From assembly GCA_019310385.1 (NCBI GenBank), contig JAFDEK010000006.1, positions 1 to 58,702 of the forward strand: a stretch of DNA of 58,702 nt, read 5' to 3'. The notes under the pieces are model-generated. The model was not told where the DNA came from. It saw only the letters and a list, made by a program, of their open reading frames with translations, and did not search any database. Origin of the DNA: Deltaproteobacteria bacterium (GTDB taxonomy: Bacteria; Myxococcota_A; UBA9160; UBA4427). Both the position numbers and the translations under genes were made by a program. Shown here in pieces: positions 1 through 8,161 of the stretch; position 1 is the first letter of the stretch; each line of letters begins with the position of its first letter.

Positions 1-1
1 G

Positions 2-1545
2 CCGGGCGGCGGCATGCGCATCGCGGGCTGGTGGGGCCTCGACGGCCTCGACAAGCTGGGCGCCGGCATGGACCTCACTGTGATGGACTACCTGCGCATC
101 ATCCCCAAGGCGGTACGCGGCCTCACGCCTCGGGATTACGAGGACTTCTTCACCCAGTACAGCGAGAGCCGGCCCAACACGCCCCTCATGCCCTGGCTCT
201 ACGTCCACGGCGGGTACAAGGAGATGTGGAACAGCCCGCACCTGGCCGACCCGGTGCTGCCGCGCAGCATGGACGAGTACATGCGCCTCGCCATCGAGTG
301 CTGCCGCGCAGCATGGACGAGTACATGCGCCTCGCCATCGAGCGGGACTGGACGAAGATCCACCCGCCCCCGGACCGGCCGCCGCGGGTCTTCATCTTCA
401 GCGGCTCCAACCCCCTGCGCCGCTGGCCGGCACCCCAGCACGCCGAGAAGCACCTCTGGCCCAAGCTCGACACCATCGTCTCGGTGAACTTCCGCATGAG
501 CACTTCGACGCGCAAGGCCGATTACGTGCTTCCCGCCGCGGGCTATTACGAGAAGCACGGCATCAAGTACGCCCAGACCTACACGCCCCACATCGTCCTG
601 TCGGACGAAGCGGTGCGGCCCCTGGGCGAATCCAAGAGCGAGTGGGAGATCTTTGGGCGACTGTGCAAGCACATCGCCGAGCGCGCCACGGAGCGCAAGG
701 TCACCACGGTGCGAGGCTTCAATGACCGCCCCCTGGACCTCACCCAGGCCTACGTGAAGTACACCGGCGACGGCGAGTACGACCCCTTGGACCCCGAAGA
801 CCCGATCAAGCTCATTGATGCCATCATGAGCTCGAGCCCCAGCGTGGGCAACATCAGCGGCAAGGATGCCCTGGCGATGGGCGCCGTCCCCATGGTCGCA
901 GATGCCCGCCCCACACCCATCTACGCCACCTACAGCGACTTCGACCCCGAGGACACCACCTGGCCCCACCAATGGTTCGTGGACAAGAAGATCGCATGGC
1001 CGACCCTGACCGGGCGCCAGCAGTTCTTCATCGACCACGAGTGGTACGTGGAGGCCGGCGAGCAGCTTCCGATCCACAAGGACCCGCCCAGCGCGCGCAG
1101 CAAGTTCCCCCTGCGCATCAACGGCGGCCACAACCGCTGGAGCATCCACGCCATCTGGCGCGACCACGAGCTCATGCTGCGCCTCGAGCGGGGCGAGCCG
1201 GTCTGCTTCATGAACCCCGACGACTGCGAGCGCCGGGGCATCGGAGACTTCGACCGCATCCGGGTCTACAACCAGGCCGGCGAGTTCGAGTCCCTGGTGA
1301 AGCTCAGCAAGGGCACCCAGCCCGGCGAGGTGATCATCTACCACGCTTGGGAGCCCTACCAGTTCAAGGACTGGAAGGGCCAGCAGGAGCCCGTCGAGGC
1401 GCCCTGGAAGGCCATCCACCTGGCCGGCGGCTACGGCCACATCCACTACCGGATGTTCTACGGCTCCCCGAGCCACGCGCCGCGAGGCGCGCCGGTGGAG
1501 GTGGAGCGGGTCGGCGCCGCCGACGCGCTCCAGGCCAGCGGCTGA
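2..1545 (+). CDS. Molybdopterin oxidoreductase, DMSO-reductase type II-like catalytic subunit (5' partial, frameshifted)
   Basis: C-terminal half of a bis-MGD molybdoenzyme that begins outside the window. Reading is open from the first bases in one frame (GWWGLDGLDKLG..., positions 14-298) and continues in another frame to the stop at 1543-1545. A perfect 44-bp duplication (255-342) causes the shift; removing one copy joins ...SMDEYMRLAIE directly to RDWTKIHPPP. Family signatures are LPAAGYYEK, PLGESKSEWEIF, the cofactor-binding stretch LRINGGHNRWSIHAIW and the tail YRMFYGSPSHAPRG, as in ethylbenzene, dimethylsulfide and steroid C25 dehydrogenases (by recall). No iron-sulfur beta or heme gamma subunit gene follows here. 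A TorD-type chaperone, mobB and a b-type cytochrome lie 37 kb away. Either the gene is recently inactivated or the assembly contains an error. Substrate is unknown. Confidence 0.75.
   Translation, partial: GRRHAHRGLVGPRRPRQAGRRHGPHCDGLPAHHPQGGTRPHASGLRGLLHPVQREPAQHAPHALALRPRRVQGDVEQPAPGRPGAAAQHGRVHAPRHRVLPRSMDEYMRLAIERDWTKIHPPPDRPPRVFIFSGSNPLRRWPAPQHAEKHLWPKLDTIVSVNFRMSTSTRKADYVLPAAGYYEKHGIKYAQTYTPHIVLSDEAVRPLGESKSEWEIFGRLCKHIAERATERKVTTVRGFNDRPLDLTQAYVKYTGDGEYDPLDPEDPIKLIDAIMSSSPSVGNISGKDALAMGAVPMVADARPTPIYATYSDFDPEDTTWPHQWFVDKKIAWPTLTGRQQFFIDHEWYVEAGEQLPIHKDPPSARSKFPLRINGGHNRWSIHAIWRDHELMLRLERGEPVCFMNPDDCERRGIGDFDRIRVYNQAGEFESLVKLSKGTQPGEVIIYHAWEPYQFKDWKGQQEPVEAPWKAIHLAGGYGHIHYRMFYGSPSHAPRGAPVEVERVGAADALQASG
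255..342 (+). repeat. Perfect 44-bp tandem duplication
   Basis: Copy 1 is 255-298 and copy 2 is 299-342, identical base for base and directly abutting. Because 44 is not a multiple of three, it shifts the molybdopterin oxidoreductase frame; each copy encodes the same peptide segment (LPRSMDEYMRLAIE) in its own frame. Confidence 0.95.
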
Positions 1546-1596
1546 GAGGCCGCTGGAGGGCGCGCCGGGGGTCGATGCAGGATCGGTGCGCCTCGC

Positions 1597-1617
1597 GCTA
1601 GACTATTCCTCCCATCG
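1597..1617 (+). promoter_or_regulatory. Putative promoter -10 and conserved leader block
   Basis: A -10-like TAGACT (1599-1604) sits about 70 bases before the decarboxylase-like gene. The block gctagactat followed by tcctcccatcg recurs at 24471-24495 with a 4-base insertion between the two halves. No convincing -35 was seen. Confidence 0.4.
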
Positions 1618-1672
1618 ACATGCGGCTCCCGCAGGCGCGCCCTGCGCAGGATCCGCCCAGGAGGAAGATCCC

Positions 1673-2440
1673 ATGTCCGCGCCCCAGACCAATCCCGGCG
1701 ACGTCGTCGGCTGGCCCCTTCTCAAGATCCGCTACCGCACCGACGCGGACAAGATCGCCGCCCTGCTGCCGCCCGGCATCGAGGCCAACGACGGCACCAA
1801 CGTCTACCTGAACGTCTACAACTACCCCGTCCCCGACGTGCCGGAGTACGGGATCCTCACCATGGTGGACGCCAGCTACCAGGGAGTCGACGGGCTCTAC
1901 ACCCTGGGCTACGGGATCGACCAGGAGTCGGCCATCTTCGTCAGCCGCGACATGAACGGACAACCCAAGTACCCCTGCGACGTGACCTACTATCGCCTGG
2001 GCGACCGGGTCACCGCGCGCTGCACCCACCAGGGCTACACCTTCCTCGAGTTCGAAGGCCAGGTGACGGGTCCCTCGGCGGAGCTGCCCGACAACTACGA
2101 AGAGAACGAGTGGTGGGTCAAGGTCTCCCGCGCCGTCGGTGGGGCCGAGAAGAGCTACGACTTCCCGCCCCACGTGGTCCGCGTCAAGAGCACCTACGGC
2201 ACGGCCTGGCGCGAGGACGTGGAGGGCAAGCTCACCCTCCGGCCCAGCCCCTGGGACCCCATTCACGATCTGCTGCCCATGCGCGAGCTGGTCTCTGCCC
2301 AGCTCGACACGCCGACCTTCCTCGGCCGGGACATCACCTTGGAGGGCAAGCTCGACCCGGAGGCCTTCTGGCCCTTCTCGGACACCATCGGCGGCTCGCG
2401 CTGGCTCGGCCAGAACGGCGCTCCGCCCCGGGGCGCCTGA
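1673..2440 (+). CDS. Acetoacetate decarboxylase family protein
   Basis: 255-residue protein of the acetoacetate decarboxylase (ADC) fold. The family forms a Schiff base through a lysine that follows a G-x-P motif; here GQPKY places that lysine at about residue 99, so catalytic chemistry is possible. The surroundings VYLNVYNYPVPDVPEYG and DVTYYRLGDRV also fit. The ATG at 1673 is chosen because it follows a strong ribosome site (AGGAGG, 7 bases upstream); reading is open further upstream but without a better start. It is the first complete gene after the broken molybdoenzyme and lies among lipid and ketone type enzymes. Its true substrate could be a different beta-keto acid or an enol. Confidence 0.75.
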   Translation: MSAPQTNPGDVVGWPLLKIRYRTDADKIAALLPPGIEANDGTNVYLNVYNYPVPDVPEYGILTMVDASYQGVDGLYTLGYGIDQESAIFVSRDMNGQPKYPCDVTYYRLGDRVTARCTHQGYTFLEFEGQVTGPSAELPDNYEENEWWVKVSRAVGGAEKSYDFPPHVVRVKSTYGTAWREDVEGKLTLRPSPWDPIHDLLPMRELVSAQLDTPTFLGRDITLEGKLDPEAFWPFSDTIGGSRWLGQNGAPPRGA

Positions 2441-2446
2441 GGCGGC

Positions 2447-3046
2447 CTACGCGGTCAGCGGATTCGCGTAGAAGGCAGCGGGCACCTGGTCCGGCGCGAT
2501 CCGGGTGAAGTCGTCGGCCGTGGTCGGGCTGTCGGTCCACGCGTGCTCGCCCGCTCCCTTGCCGTCTTCGTCGAAGACGAAGGTCACCAGCGTACGCTTG
2601 GTCAGCATGTAGACCCCGTCCGGGTCCTCGATGCTGACGCCGAACACCGGCTCGAGCAGGTTGCCGGGGTAGAGCTGATGCACGAGTCCCTCGATCACGA
2701 CGGCATCGTCTCCGACGACGAGCTTCTCCGCCTCGAAGTGGATCAGATAGAGATTCATGGCGATCAGGCCGTGGTAGTGCTGCTCGAGCTCCTCGTAGGA
2801 CTGGGGAGCGGTGAACTCCGATCCGTGGGTGGCGTAGACCTGGGACTTGCGTGAACAGGACGCCATGAGGGCCTCGTATTTCCCCGACGCCTCCGCCTCG
2901 GCGTGCTCGATGAAGTTCTCGAGGATCCTGCGCCGCTGGGGCTCCTGGATCTGCTCGAGCTCCTTCTGGGCCACCTTCACGACCGCCATGGTGTCGAAGT
3001 CCTTCATGGGAATGGGGCGTTTCTCGAGGATTCGTCCGATATACAT
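2447..3046 (-). CDS. NTF2/SnoaL-like protein of unknown role
   Basis: 199 residues with the look of a SnoaL/NTF2-like alpha+beta cone: an N-terminal helical stretch (AVVKVAQKELEQIQEPQRRR), a central segment EELEQHYHGLIAMNLYLIHFEAEKL split by helices, and a strand-rich C-terminal half ending YMLTKRTLVTFVFDEDGKG. No catalytic residues can be named with confidence. The start is the ATG preceded by AGGAGATCCC; a second ATG at codon 14 (MKDFDTM) is possible. It is convergent with the decarboxylase gene (6-base gap) and divergent from the duplicated protein at 3188. Confidence 0.55.
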   Translation of the reverse strand: MYIGRILEKRPIPMKDFDTMAVVKVAQKELEQIQEPQRRRILENFIEHAEAEASGKYEALMASCSRKSQVYATHGSEFTAPQSYEELEQHYHGLIAMNLYLIHFEAEKLVVGDDAVVIEGLVHQLYPGNLLEPVFGVSIEDPDGVYMLTKRTLVTFVFDEDGKGAGEHAWTDSPTTADDFTRIAPDQVPAAFYANPLTA

Positions 3047-3082
3047 GGGATCTCCTGGGTGCTTGGCACCCGCTGAGCGCGA

Positions 3083-3112
3083 TTGGGCCGGGCGACGCAC
3101 AGGCGGTAGACT
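3083..3112 (+). promoter_or_regulatory. Putative sigma-70 type promoter
   Basis: TTGGGC (3083-3088), an 18-base spacer and TAGACT (3107-3112) lie in the divergent 141-base gap, about 75 bases before the gene at 3188. TAGACT is also the -10-like motif at 1599, 24473 and 35970. Confidence 0.45.
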
Positions 3113-3187
3113 CGAAGAGGCTACACGACGGGGGCGCGCCGCGCGCGCTCCATCGGCGGGGCACGCCATCGGCGGAGAAAGGCGAAC

Positions 3188-4480
3188 ATGCAGCTGCGAG
3201 ATGGCTACACCGGCCCCTTCGATCCCGCAGTCGGCCTCGCGGATTTCTCCCGCCAGACCCTGGCCCACCTGGGCCGCGAGTACCTGCTGAACGGTCACCT
3301 GCAGGACCGGGTCGGGCTCCCTCTCGTGGCGGCGCGCTTCGGGGGCGAGGCCTACGTCCAGTTCGCCATCGAGGAGTGGATGGGCGCGAGCCCCATCTAT
3401 TCCCTGCGCATGCAGCGCGCCATGGGCTTCGAGGGTCACGAGGTCGGGACGGTATTCAAGAACCTGCAGCTCGAGATCGGTGCACCCCAGCAGTTCATGG
3501 ACTTCCAGTTTCGTCTCGACTCACCCCAGTACGGCGAATTCTGGCTGCCTCACTGCGGTGCGCTGCTCGACGTCGAGCCCTTCGGCGAGGAGCGGGTGAA
3601 GCTCATGTGCCACGACATCGAGGATCCGACCTTCGATGCCACGGCGGCCGCGACCCACCCGTGCATGAAGATGCGTCCCATCCACCGGCCTCCCCGCGAG
3701 CCGGCGGGCCGCTACCCGCACTGCCGCTGGGCGGTCTTCATCGGCGACGAGGCCGAGCCCTACGAGCAGCACCCCAATCTCGAGCTCGTGGGCGCAGCTC
3801 GGGCTGCGACGGTCTCCATCGAAGTCCCGGCCCGGGACGCCGAGCCCGGCGGCTGGCCCGACTACGCGGGGCCTTTCGATCCCGGCTTTCAGCTCGAAGA
3901 CCTGTCTCACCGCGCCCTCGTCATCGTCAGCCAGGAGTTTGCGCTCCAGAGCCACCTCCTGGCCCGCGCCTTCATGCTCTGTGCCGCCCAGCGCCTCGAC
4001 AACGAGGCCGCCAGTGAGCTCGGCGCCGCCCAGTGGACGGGCATCGCGGCCCTGACGGCCGAGCGCCTGCGCGAGACCATGGGGATCGAGGGGGACGACA
4101 TCGAGGCCGTCGCCAAGGTGTTCCAGATCCACCCCTGCTTCTTGCCGCGCAGCTACGTGGACTTCCACGTGGAGCTCACCGGGGCGCGCAGCGCCCGCAT
4201 CGCCCTGCGCGACTGTCCGGCCCTCGAGGAGGGCGACTCCTACTCGTGGCTCGCGGGGCTCGGCGCCGCGCCCCACCCGGCCCTCGACGCCATCGCGTGC
4301 GCCGTCAATCCCCGCGCGCGCTGCGTCCCGGTGAGCGACTGCCCAGGCGCACGCTTTGCGTGGGATGTGTCGATCGATCCCTCGGCGGAGCCCCGGCCGC
4401 CCCCGCAAGAGCTCGCCCTGGCGAAGATCAGCCGCGGCGCAACCTTCCGCTTCGAGCAGCGACGCGCTCTGCGCAGCTGA
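3188..4480 (+). CDS. Internally duplicated protein of unknown function
   Basis: 430 residues not recognised as a named family. The protein is a tandem duplication. An N-terminal unit starts GPFDPAVGLADFSRQTLAHL (about residue 10) and a second unit starts GPFDPGFQLEDLSHRALVIV (about residue 228). Each continues with a helix ending HL, a segment around ERLRETMG / QRAMGFEG, the strands FQFRLD / FHVELT, and a cysteine-containing C-terminal part (HPCMK / DCPAL). The two copies are strongly diverged. No signal peptide or membrane segment was found. The ATG at 3188 has a weak upstream GGAGAAAGG. It is divergent from the NTF2-like gene, so the two may share control. Confidence 0.6.
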   Translation: MQLRDGYTGPFDPAVGLADFSRQTLAHLGREYLLNGHLQDRVGLPLVAARFGGEAYVQFAIEEWMGASPIYSLRMQRAMGFEGHEVGTVFKNLQLEIGAPQQFMDFQFRLDSPQYGEFWLPHCGALLDVEPFGEERVKLMCHDIEDPTFDATAAATHPCMKMRPIHRPPREPAGRYPHCRWAVFIGDEAEPYEQHPNLELVGAARAATVSIEVPARDAEPGGWPDYAGPFDPGFQLEDLSHRALVIVSQEFALQSHLLARAFMLCAAQRLDNEAASELGAAQWTGIAALTAERLRETMGIEGDDIEAVAKVFQIHPCFLPRSYVDFHVELTGARSARIALRDCPALEEGDSYSWLAGLGAAPHPALDAIACAVNPRARCVPVSDCPGARFAWDVSIDPSAEPRPPPQELALAKISRGATFRFEQRRALRS

Positions 4481-4524
4481 CGACGACGAGGAGACGGTCC
4501 ATGGCCGGCTGGCTACGGCATTCC

Positions 4525-5595
4525 CTATGCCCGACCGCTCCGGGAGAGCTCGCGCGCCGCTCGCCCGGCGACCAGGGGTAGATCGAGGTAGCTCTTGATT
4601 CCGGGCTCGGCGCGGCAGACGGCAGGGATGGCGCTGACCCCGTGGATCGCGGTGGCGACGATGCCCGGGTTGCGTTCGAGGCCAGCTTCGACGCTCTCGG
4701 GATGCCAGCCCTTGAAGGTCACCAGGGACGAAGGATCGCCCTTCACCTCGACCTCGAAGCGCTCGCCTTCCGAACCGAAGCTCCACCCCGACTCGAAGCC
4801 CTTCTCGCCCATGAACCAATTGGTGCGCACGGTGATCACGGGCTCACCCCGGACGAGCCCCTCCCAGGTGTATCGCTGGGCCGCGACCCGCCCGGGCTCG
4901 ATGACCCCGATCGGCGAGTCGATGGGCTCGAGGGCAGCCGATACCTCATGGGTGGTCCGCTTCTCGTCATCGAGAGCGAAGCCCAGGGTGTCGGCCACCA
5001 TGTCGATGGACTGGCAGAAGCCTCCCCCCATGAACTGCACCATGGGGCTCTTCCGCGCCTCTTCCGGTGTCTTTCCGAAGAGCATCAGATCGCTCACCAC
5101 CTGGGGCGCGCCGTAGGTGCGCAGATCCGACCACTCCTCGGCACGCACGTGGGTCACGGCACGCGAGAGCGCCGAGACCATCAGCGGGAAGCGCTCGGTG
5201 ATTCCGCCCGGATGAATCCCCGTCCCGTGGAGAGTGACGCCGGCCTTCTGGCACAGCGCCTCCAGCTCCGACCAGTCGCGGCTCCCCCGGTAGAACCAGC
5301 TCAGGGGAGTCACCACATTCTTGCCCGACTCGAGAATCCGCATGAGCTCGGGAGGGTTCGGCATGACGGGCGCGTAGTGGACACAGTCCGCGTCGAGCCC
5401 CAGCAGCGCTTCGGTGTCGGTCGTGGCAGCGACACCCAGCGGATCGCCGCCGACGATCTCACCCACGTCCCTGCCCGCCTTCTCCTCGCTGTGCACCCAG
5501 GCCCCGACGAGCTCGAGCTCGGGATGCGCCACGATCCCCTGGATGGCAGCCTTGCCCACTCCGCCCGTGGCCCATTGAATCACTCGATACGTCAT
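4525..5595 (-). CDS. NAD(P)-dependent dihydrodipicolinate-reductase-like / amine dehydrogenase family protein
   Basis: 356 residues. The N-terminal Rossmann motif reads VIQWATGGVGKAAIQGI (G-x-GGVG), followed by an acidic strand end and the DHDPR-like N-terminal domain (HPELELVGAWVHS, VGEIVG). The middle part has TGIHPGGITERFPLM, typical of the 2,4-diaminopentanoate-dehydrogenase-like family common in actinobacterial and proteobacterial lipid and steroid clusters (by recall). The start is the ATG behind CGAGGAG. It lies alone on this strand and is divergent from the WS/DGAT gene. It probably reduces or oxidises a keto or amino substrate with NAD(P)H; the substrate cannot be told from sequence. 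Confidence 0.7.
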   Translation of the reverse strand: MTYRVIQWATGGVGKAAIQGIVAHPELELVGAWVHSEEKAGRDVGEIVGGDPLGVAATTDTEALLGLDADCVHYAPVMPNPPELMRILESGKNVVTPLSWFYRGSRDWSELEALCQKAGVTLHGTGIHPGGITERFPLMVSALSRAVTHVRAEEWSDLRTYGAPQVVSDLMLFGKTPEEARKSPMVQFMGGGFCQSIDMVADTLGFALDDEKRTTHEVSAALEPIDSPIGVIEPGRVAAQRYTWEGLVRGEPVITVRTNWFMGEKGFESGWSFGSEGERFEVEVKGDPSSLVTFKGWHPESVEAGLERNPGIVATAIHGVSAIPAVCRAEPGIKSYLDLPLVAGRAARELSRSGRA

Positions 5596-5750
5596 GGCGA
5601 AGCTCCTCGTTGGAAGAGCCAGATTATGCCGCTGGCGGCGAGCTTGCGCACGCACTCGAAGCCGGTGCCGCCGCCGCAGGCCGCAGCAAGGCCCCCGCTG
5701 GCATCTGTGCGCCTCCTGTCGTCTCCTCGGTCCACAGGAAGCCTCGAATC

Positions 5751-5778
5751 TTGCCGCTGACCACCCGCCAGTTACAAT
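5751..5778 (+). promoter_or_regulatory. Putative promoter of the WS/DGAT gene (leaderless type)
   Basis: TTGCCG (5751-5756), a 16-base spacer and TACAAT (5773-5778). The ATG at 5787 begins only 8 bases after the -10 and has no ribosome-binding site, so transcription probably starts at or next to the start codon. Confidence 0.5.
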
Positions 5779-5786
5779 CGAGCTCG

Positions 5787-7208
5787 ATGCCGAAGAAGAC
5801 AGCGAATCAGCTCTCCGACGGAGATTCCGTTCACCTCTCGATGGAGACCCGGAATGCCTGGGGCCACGTCGCCGGCTTGAGCATCCTGGACGCCAGCGAA
5901 GCGCCGGAGTTCTGCTTCGAGAAGCTCCTGAGCGTCATCGAAGAGCGGATCAAGCTCGTACCGCGCTTCACCTGGAAGCTGCAAGAGGTCCCCTTCGCCC
6001 TCGACCGCCCCTATTGGGTCGACTGTCCCGAATTCGACATCCGCAAGCACGTGCTTCGCATAGGGGTTCCCTCGCCCGGCGGTCTCGAGGAGCTGGGCGA
6101 GCTGGCAGGGAAGCTCAACACCAGCCCTCTTCGGCGCAACCGCCCGCTCTGGGAGATGTGGTACATCGAAGGCGTCCAGGGCGGCAAGGCCGCCATGTTC
6201 ATGAAGAGCCACCATTGCCTCATGGACGGCCAGGCGGGGGCGGGGCTCTCCGAGGTACTGTGCGACCTGGCTCCCGACTCCACCGCTCCGCCACTGATTC
6301 CCGAGGCCGTGCGGGAGGCTCATCCGAGAGCGCCGGAGAGCAGCGAGCTGACCCTCAACTTCCTCCGCAACACCATCGAGCACAGCCGCAAGACGACCGG
6401 CCACCTCGGCGGTGCGGTGCGCAATGCCTTCACGAGCCGTTTTCGGGCGAAGGACGAGTTCGAGCCACCCGCCATGGGCGACGCACCCAGGCTCTTCTTC
6501 AACGGCGCTGTTGGCGATCGCCGAGGTCTGGCCTGCGCCTCCCTCGACCTGGAGGAGATGAAGCAGGTCAAGAAGCACTTCGGCGTGACCCTGAACGACG
6601 TGGTGCTCGAGCTCGTGGGCGCCGCCCTGCGCCGCTGGCTGCTCGAGCGCGGCGAGCTCCCCGAGGCACCGCTCGTCGCGATCTGCCCCATTTCGCTCCG
6701 CAAGGAGGGCGACCAGTCCCTCGACAACCAGGTCACCACCGTCTCCCTTTCGCTGGCGACGGACGTGGAGGATGCCGACGATCGCCTGCGCCGGATTCAC
6801 CTCAACGCGAAGCGGGGGAAGGAGGTCGTGGAGGAGGACAACCTCGACTTCCTGACCGTGATGAGCCAGAGCCTGTGGCCCGCCTCCATCAACCTGATGA
6901 TGCGCGCCATGGAGCGCACAGTGGACGATGTGCCGCTGGTGGGAAATCTAGTGGTCTCGAACGTGCGGGGCACGCCCGTTCCCCTCTACACCGCCGGCGC
7001 GCGCATCGAGTCCATGTACCCCATGTCGATCCTCCAGCACGGCCAGGCCCTCAACCTGACCGTCGTCTCCTACATGGGCAAGGTGGACTTCGGCTTCACC
7101 TACGAGCCCGACATCGTAGAGGACGCGTGGGCGCTCGCCGCGCAGGTCCGACCGGCCCTCGAAGAGCTGCTCGAAGCGACCAGGACGTCGCAGGGGCGCG
7201 TCTCCTAG
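5787..7208 (+). CDS. Wax ester synthase / diacylglycerol acyltransferase (WS/DGAT)
   Basis: 473-residue acyl-CoA:alcohol/diacylglycerol O-acyltransferase. The active-site motif HHxxxDG is present as HHCLMDG (about residues 142-148). A second conserved region reads NDVVLELVGAALRRWL, and the C-terminal block NVRGTPVPLYTAGARIESMY matches the WS/DGAT C-terminal domain. Length matches the usual 450-480. It acts at the cytoplasmic face of the membrane, making neutral storage lipids. The ATG at 5787 lies 8 bases after a TACAAT -10 with no ribosome site, suggesting leaderless translation. The gene is convergent with the SDR at 7228. Confidence 0.9.
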   Translation: MPKKTANQLSDGDSVHLSMETRNAWGHVAGLSILDASEAPEFCFEKLLSVIEERIKLVPRFTWKLQEVPFALDRPYWVDCPEFDIRKHVLRIGVPSPGGLEELGELAGKLNTSPLRRNRPLWEMWYIEGVQGGKAAMFMKSHHCLMDGQAGAGLSEVLCDLAPDSTAPPLIPEAVREAHPRAPESSELTLNFLRNTIEHSRKTTGHLGGAVRNAFTSRFRAKDEFEPPAMGDAPRLFFNGAVGDRRGLACASLDLEEMKQVKKHFGVTLNDVVLELVGAALRRWLLERGELPEAPLVAICPISLRKEGDQSLDNQVTTVSLSLATDVEDADDRLRRIHLNAKRGKEVVEEDNLDFLTVMSQSLWPASINLMMRAMERTVDDVPLVGNLVVSNVRGTPVPLYTAGARIESMYPMSILQHGQALNLTVVSYMGKVDFGFTYEPDIVEDAWALAAQVRPALEELLEATRTSQGRVS

Positions 7209-7227
7209 TCCGCCGGGTGGCGCCTTC

Positions 7228-7986
7228 CTACCCGCGCGTGATCTGCCCGCCGTCTACGGCGAAGATCTGACCCGTCACCCAGGCCGCCGCATCGGAGAGC
7301 AGGAAGAGACACGCGTTCGCCATGTCGTCGGGCGTTCCGAGGCGGCTCAGGGGAAGCCCGGACACCAGCTGATCGCGATAGGCTTCGGGGACCTGGCTCG
7401 CCAGGGCCTCGGTGTCCGTCGGCCCCGGCGCGATGGCGTTCACCCGGATCCCCATGGCGCCCATCTCCCGCGCCAGGCAGTGGGTGAGAGAGTTGGTCGC
7501 GCCCTTGGCGAGGCCGTAGTAGCCCACACCCATCCACGCCGCCGTGGAGGACTGGTTCACGATGGCGCCGCCGCCGCGCTTGCGCATGCTGCGGAAGCAC
7601 GCGCGGGCGCAGAGCAGTGCGCCGTCCATGTTGACGTCCATGAACTTCCGGTAGTAGTCCCAGTCGACGCGGAGCATCGAATCGAGCTTCATGTCGCCGA
7701 AGATCGCGGCGTTGTTGACGAGGAAGTCGATCCCTCCGTAGGCGTCGATCACGGTCGCGGCCATGTCCCCCGTCGATTCGGGAGAGCTCACGTCGACGGC
7801 CACGTAGAGAGCCTCGCCGCCCTCCTGCTGGATCGACTCCGCCACGGCCTTGCCCTTCGCCTCGTCGATCTCGGCGACGACCACCTTTGCCTTCTCGCGC
7901 GCCAGGGCCCGGGCATAGCCCTCGCCGATGCCGCCACCCGATCCGGTCACGATCGCGACCTTGCCCTCGATGCCAGGAAAGCTCAT
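7228..7986 (-). CDS. SDR family NAD(P)-dependent oxidoreductase
   Basis: 252 residues, the classical short-chain dehydrogenase length. Cofactor motif TGSGGGIG (residues 14-21), NNAA (91-94), a catalytic serine in NQSST (about 144-148) and the Y-x-x-x-K pair in YGLAKG (Y157, K161). The C-terminal AVDGGQITRG is typical of the family. It probably oxidises or reduces a hydroxy-acyl or steroid-type alcohol. The gene is divergent from the GH3 gene across a 175-base gap holding an 18-bp direct repeat. Confidence 0.85.
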   Translation of the reverse strand: MSFPGIEGKVAIVTGSGGGIGEGYARALAREKAKVVVAEIDEAKGKAVAESIQQEGGEALYVAVDVSSPESTGDMAATVIDAYGGIDFLVNNAAIFGDMKLDSMLRVDWDYYRKFMDVNMDGALLCARACFRSMRKRGGGAIVNQSSTAAWMGVGYYGLAKGATNSLTHCLAREMGAMGIRVNAIAPGPTDTEALASQVPEAYRDQLVSGLPLSRLGTPDDMANACLFLLSDAAAWVTGQIFAVDGGQITRG

Positions 7987-8038
7987 GAGTCCTTCTCCTC
8001 TCTGATCCTATTGCCAGTCCGCGGCCAGTCGGCAGCAC

Positions 8039-8080
8039 GTCGAGTCTATCCACCCCGACCGAGTCGAGTCTATCCACCCC
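8039..8080. repeat. 18-bp direct repeat in the SDR/GH3 divergent gap
   Basis: GTCGAGTCTATCCACCCC occurs at 8039-8056 and again at 8063-8080, a 24-base period separated by GACCGA. It sits between two divergent genes and is a candidate operator, ending about 27 bases before a -10-like TAGCTT (8107-8112). Confidence 0.7.
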
Positions 8081-8161
8081 AAATAGTGGGTGCAATCGGG
8101 GTCTGCTAGCTTCGTGACCGCTCGGCAGAGCCACACGAACACCAGCCGGGGATCCGAAGAC

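Noticed and set aside
3064-3080. Sigma-54-like TGGCACC with GG-N10-GC spacing in the 3047-3187 gap
   Set aside because: The -12 half reads GAGC instead of TTGC, and a better sigma-70 type promoter lies just downstream for the same gene.
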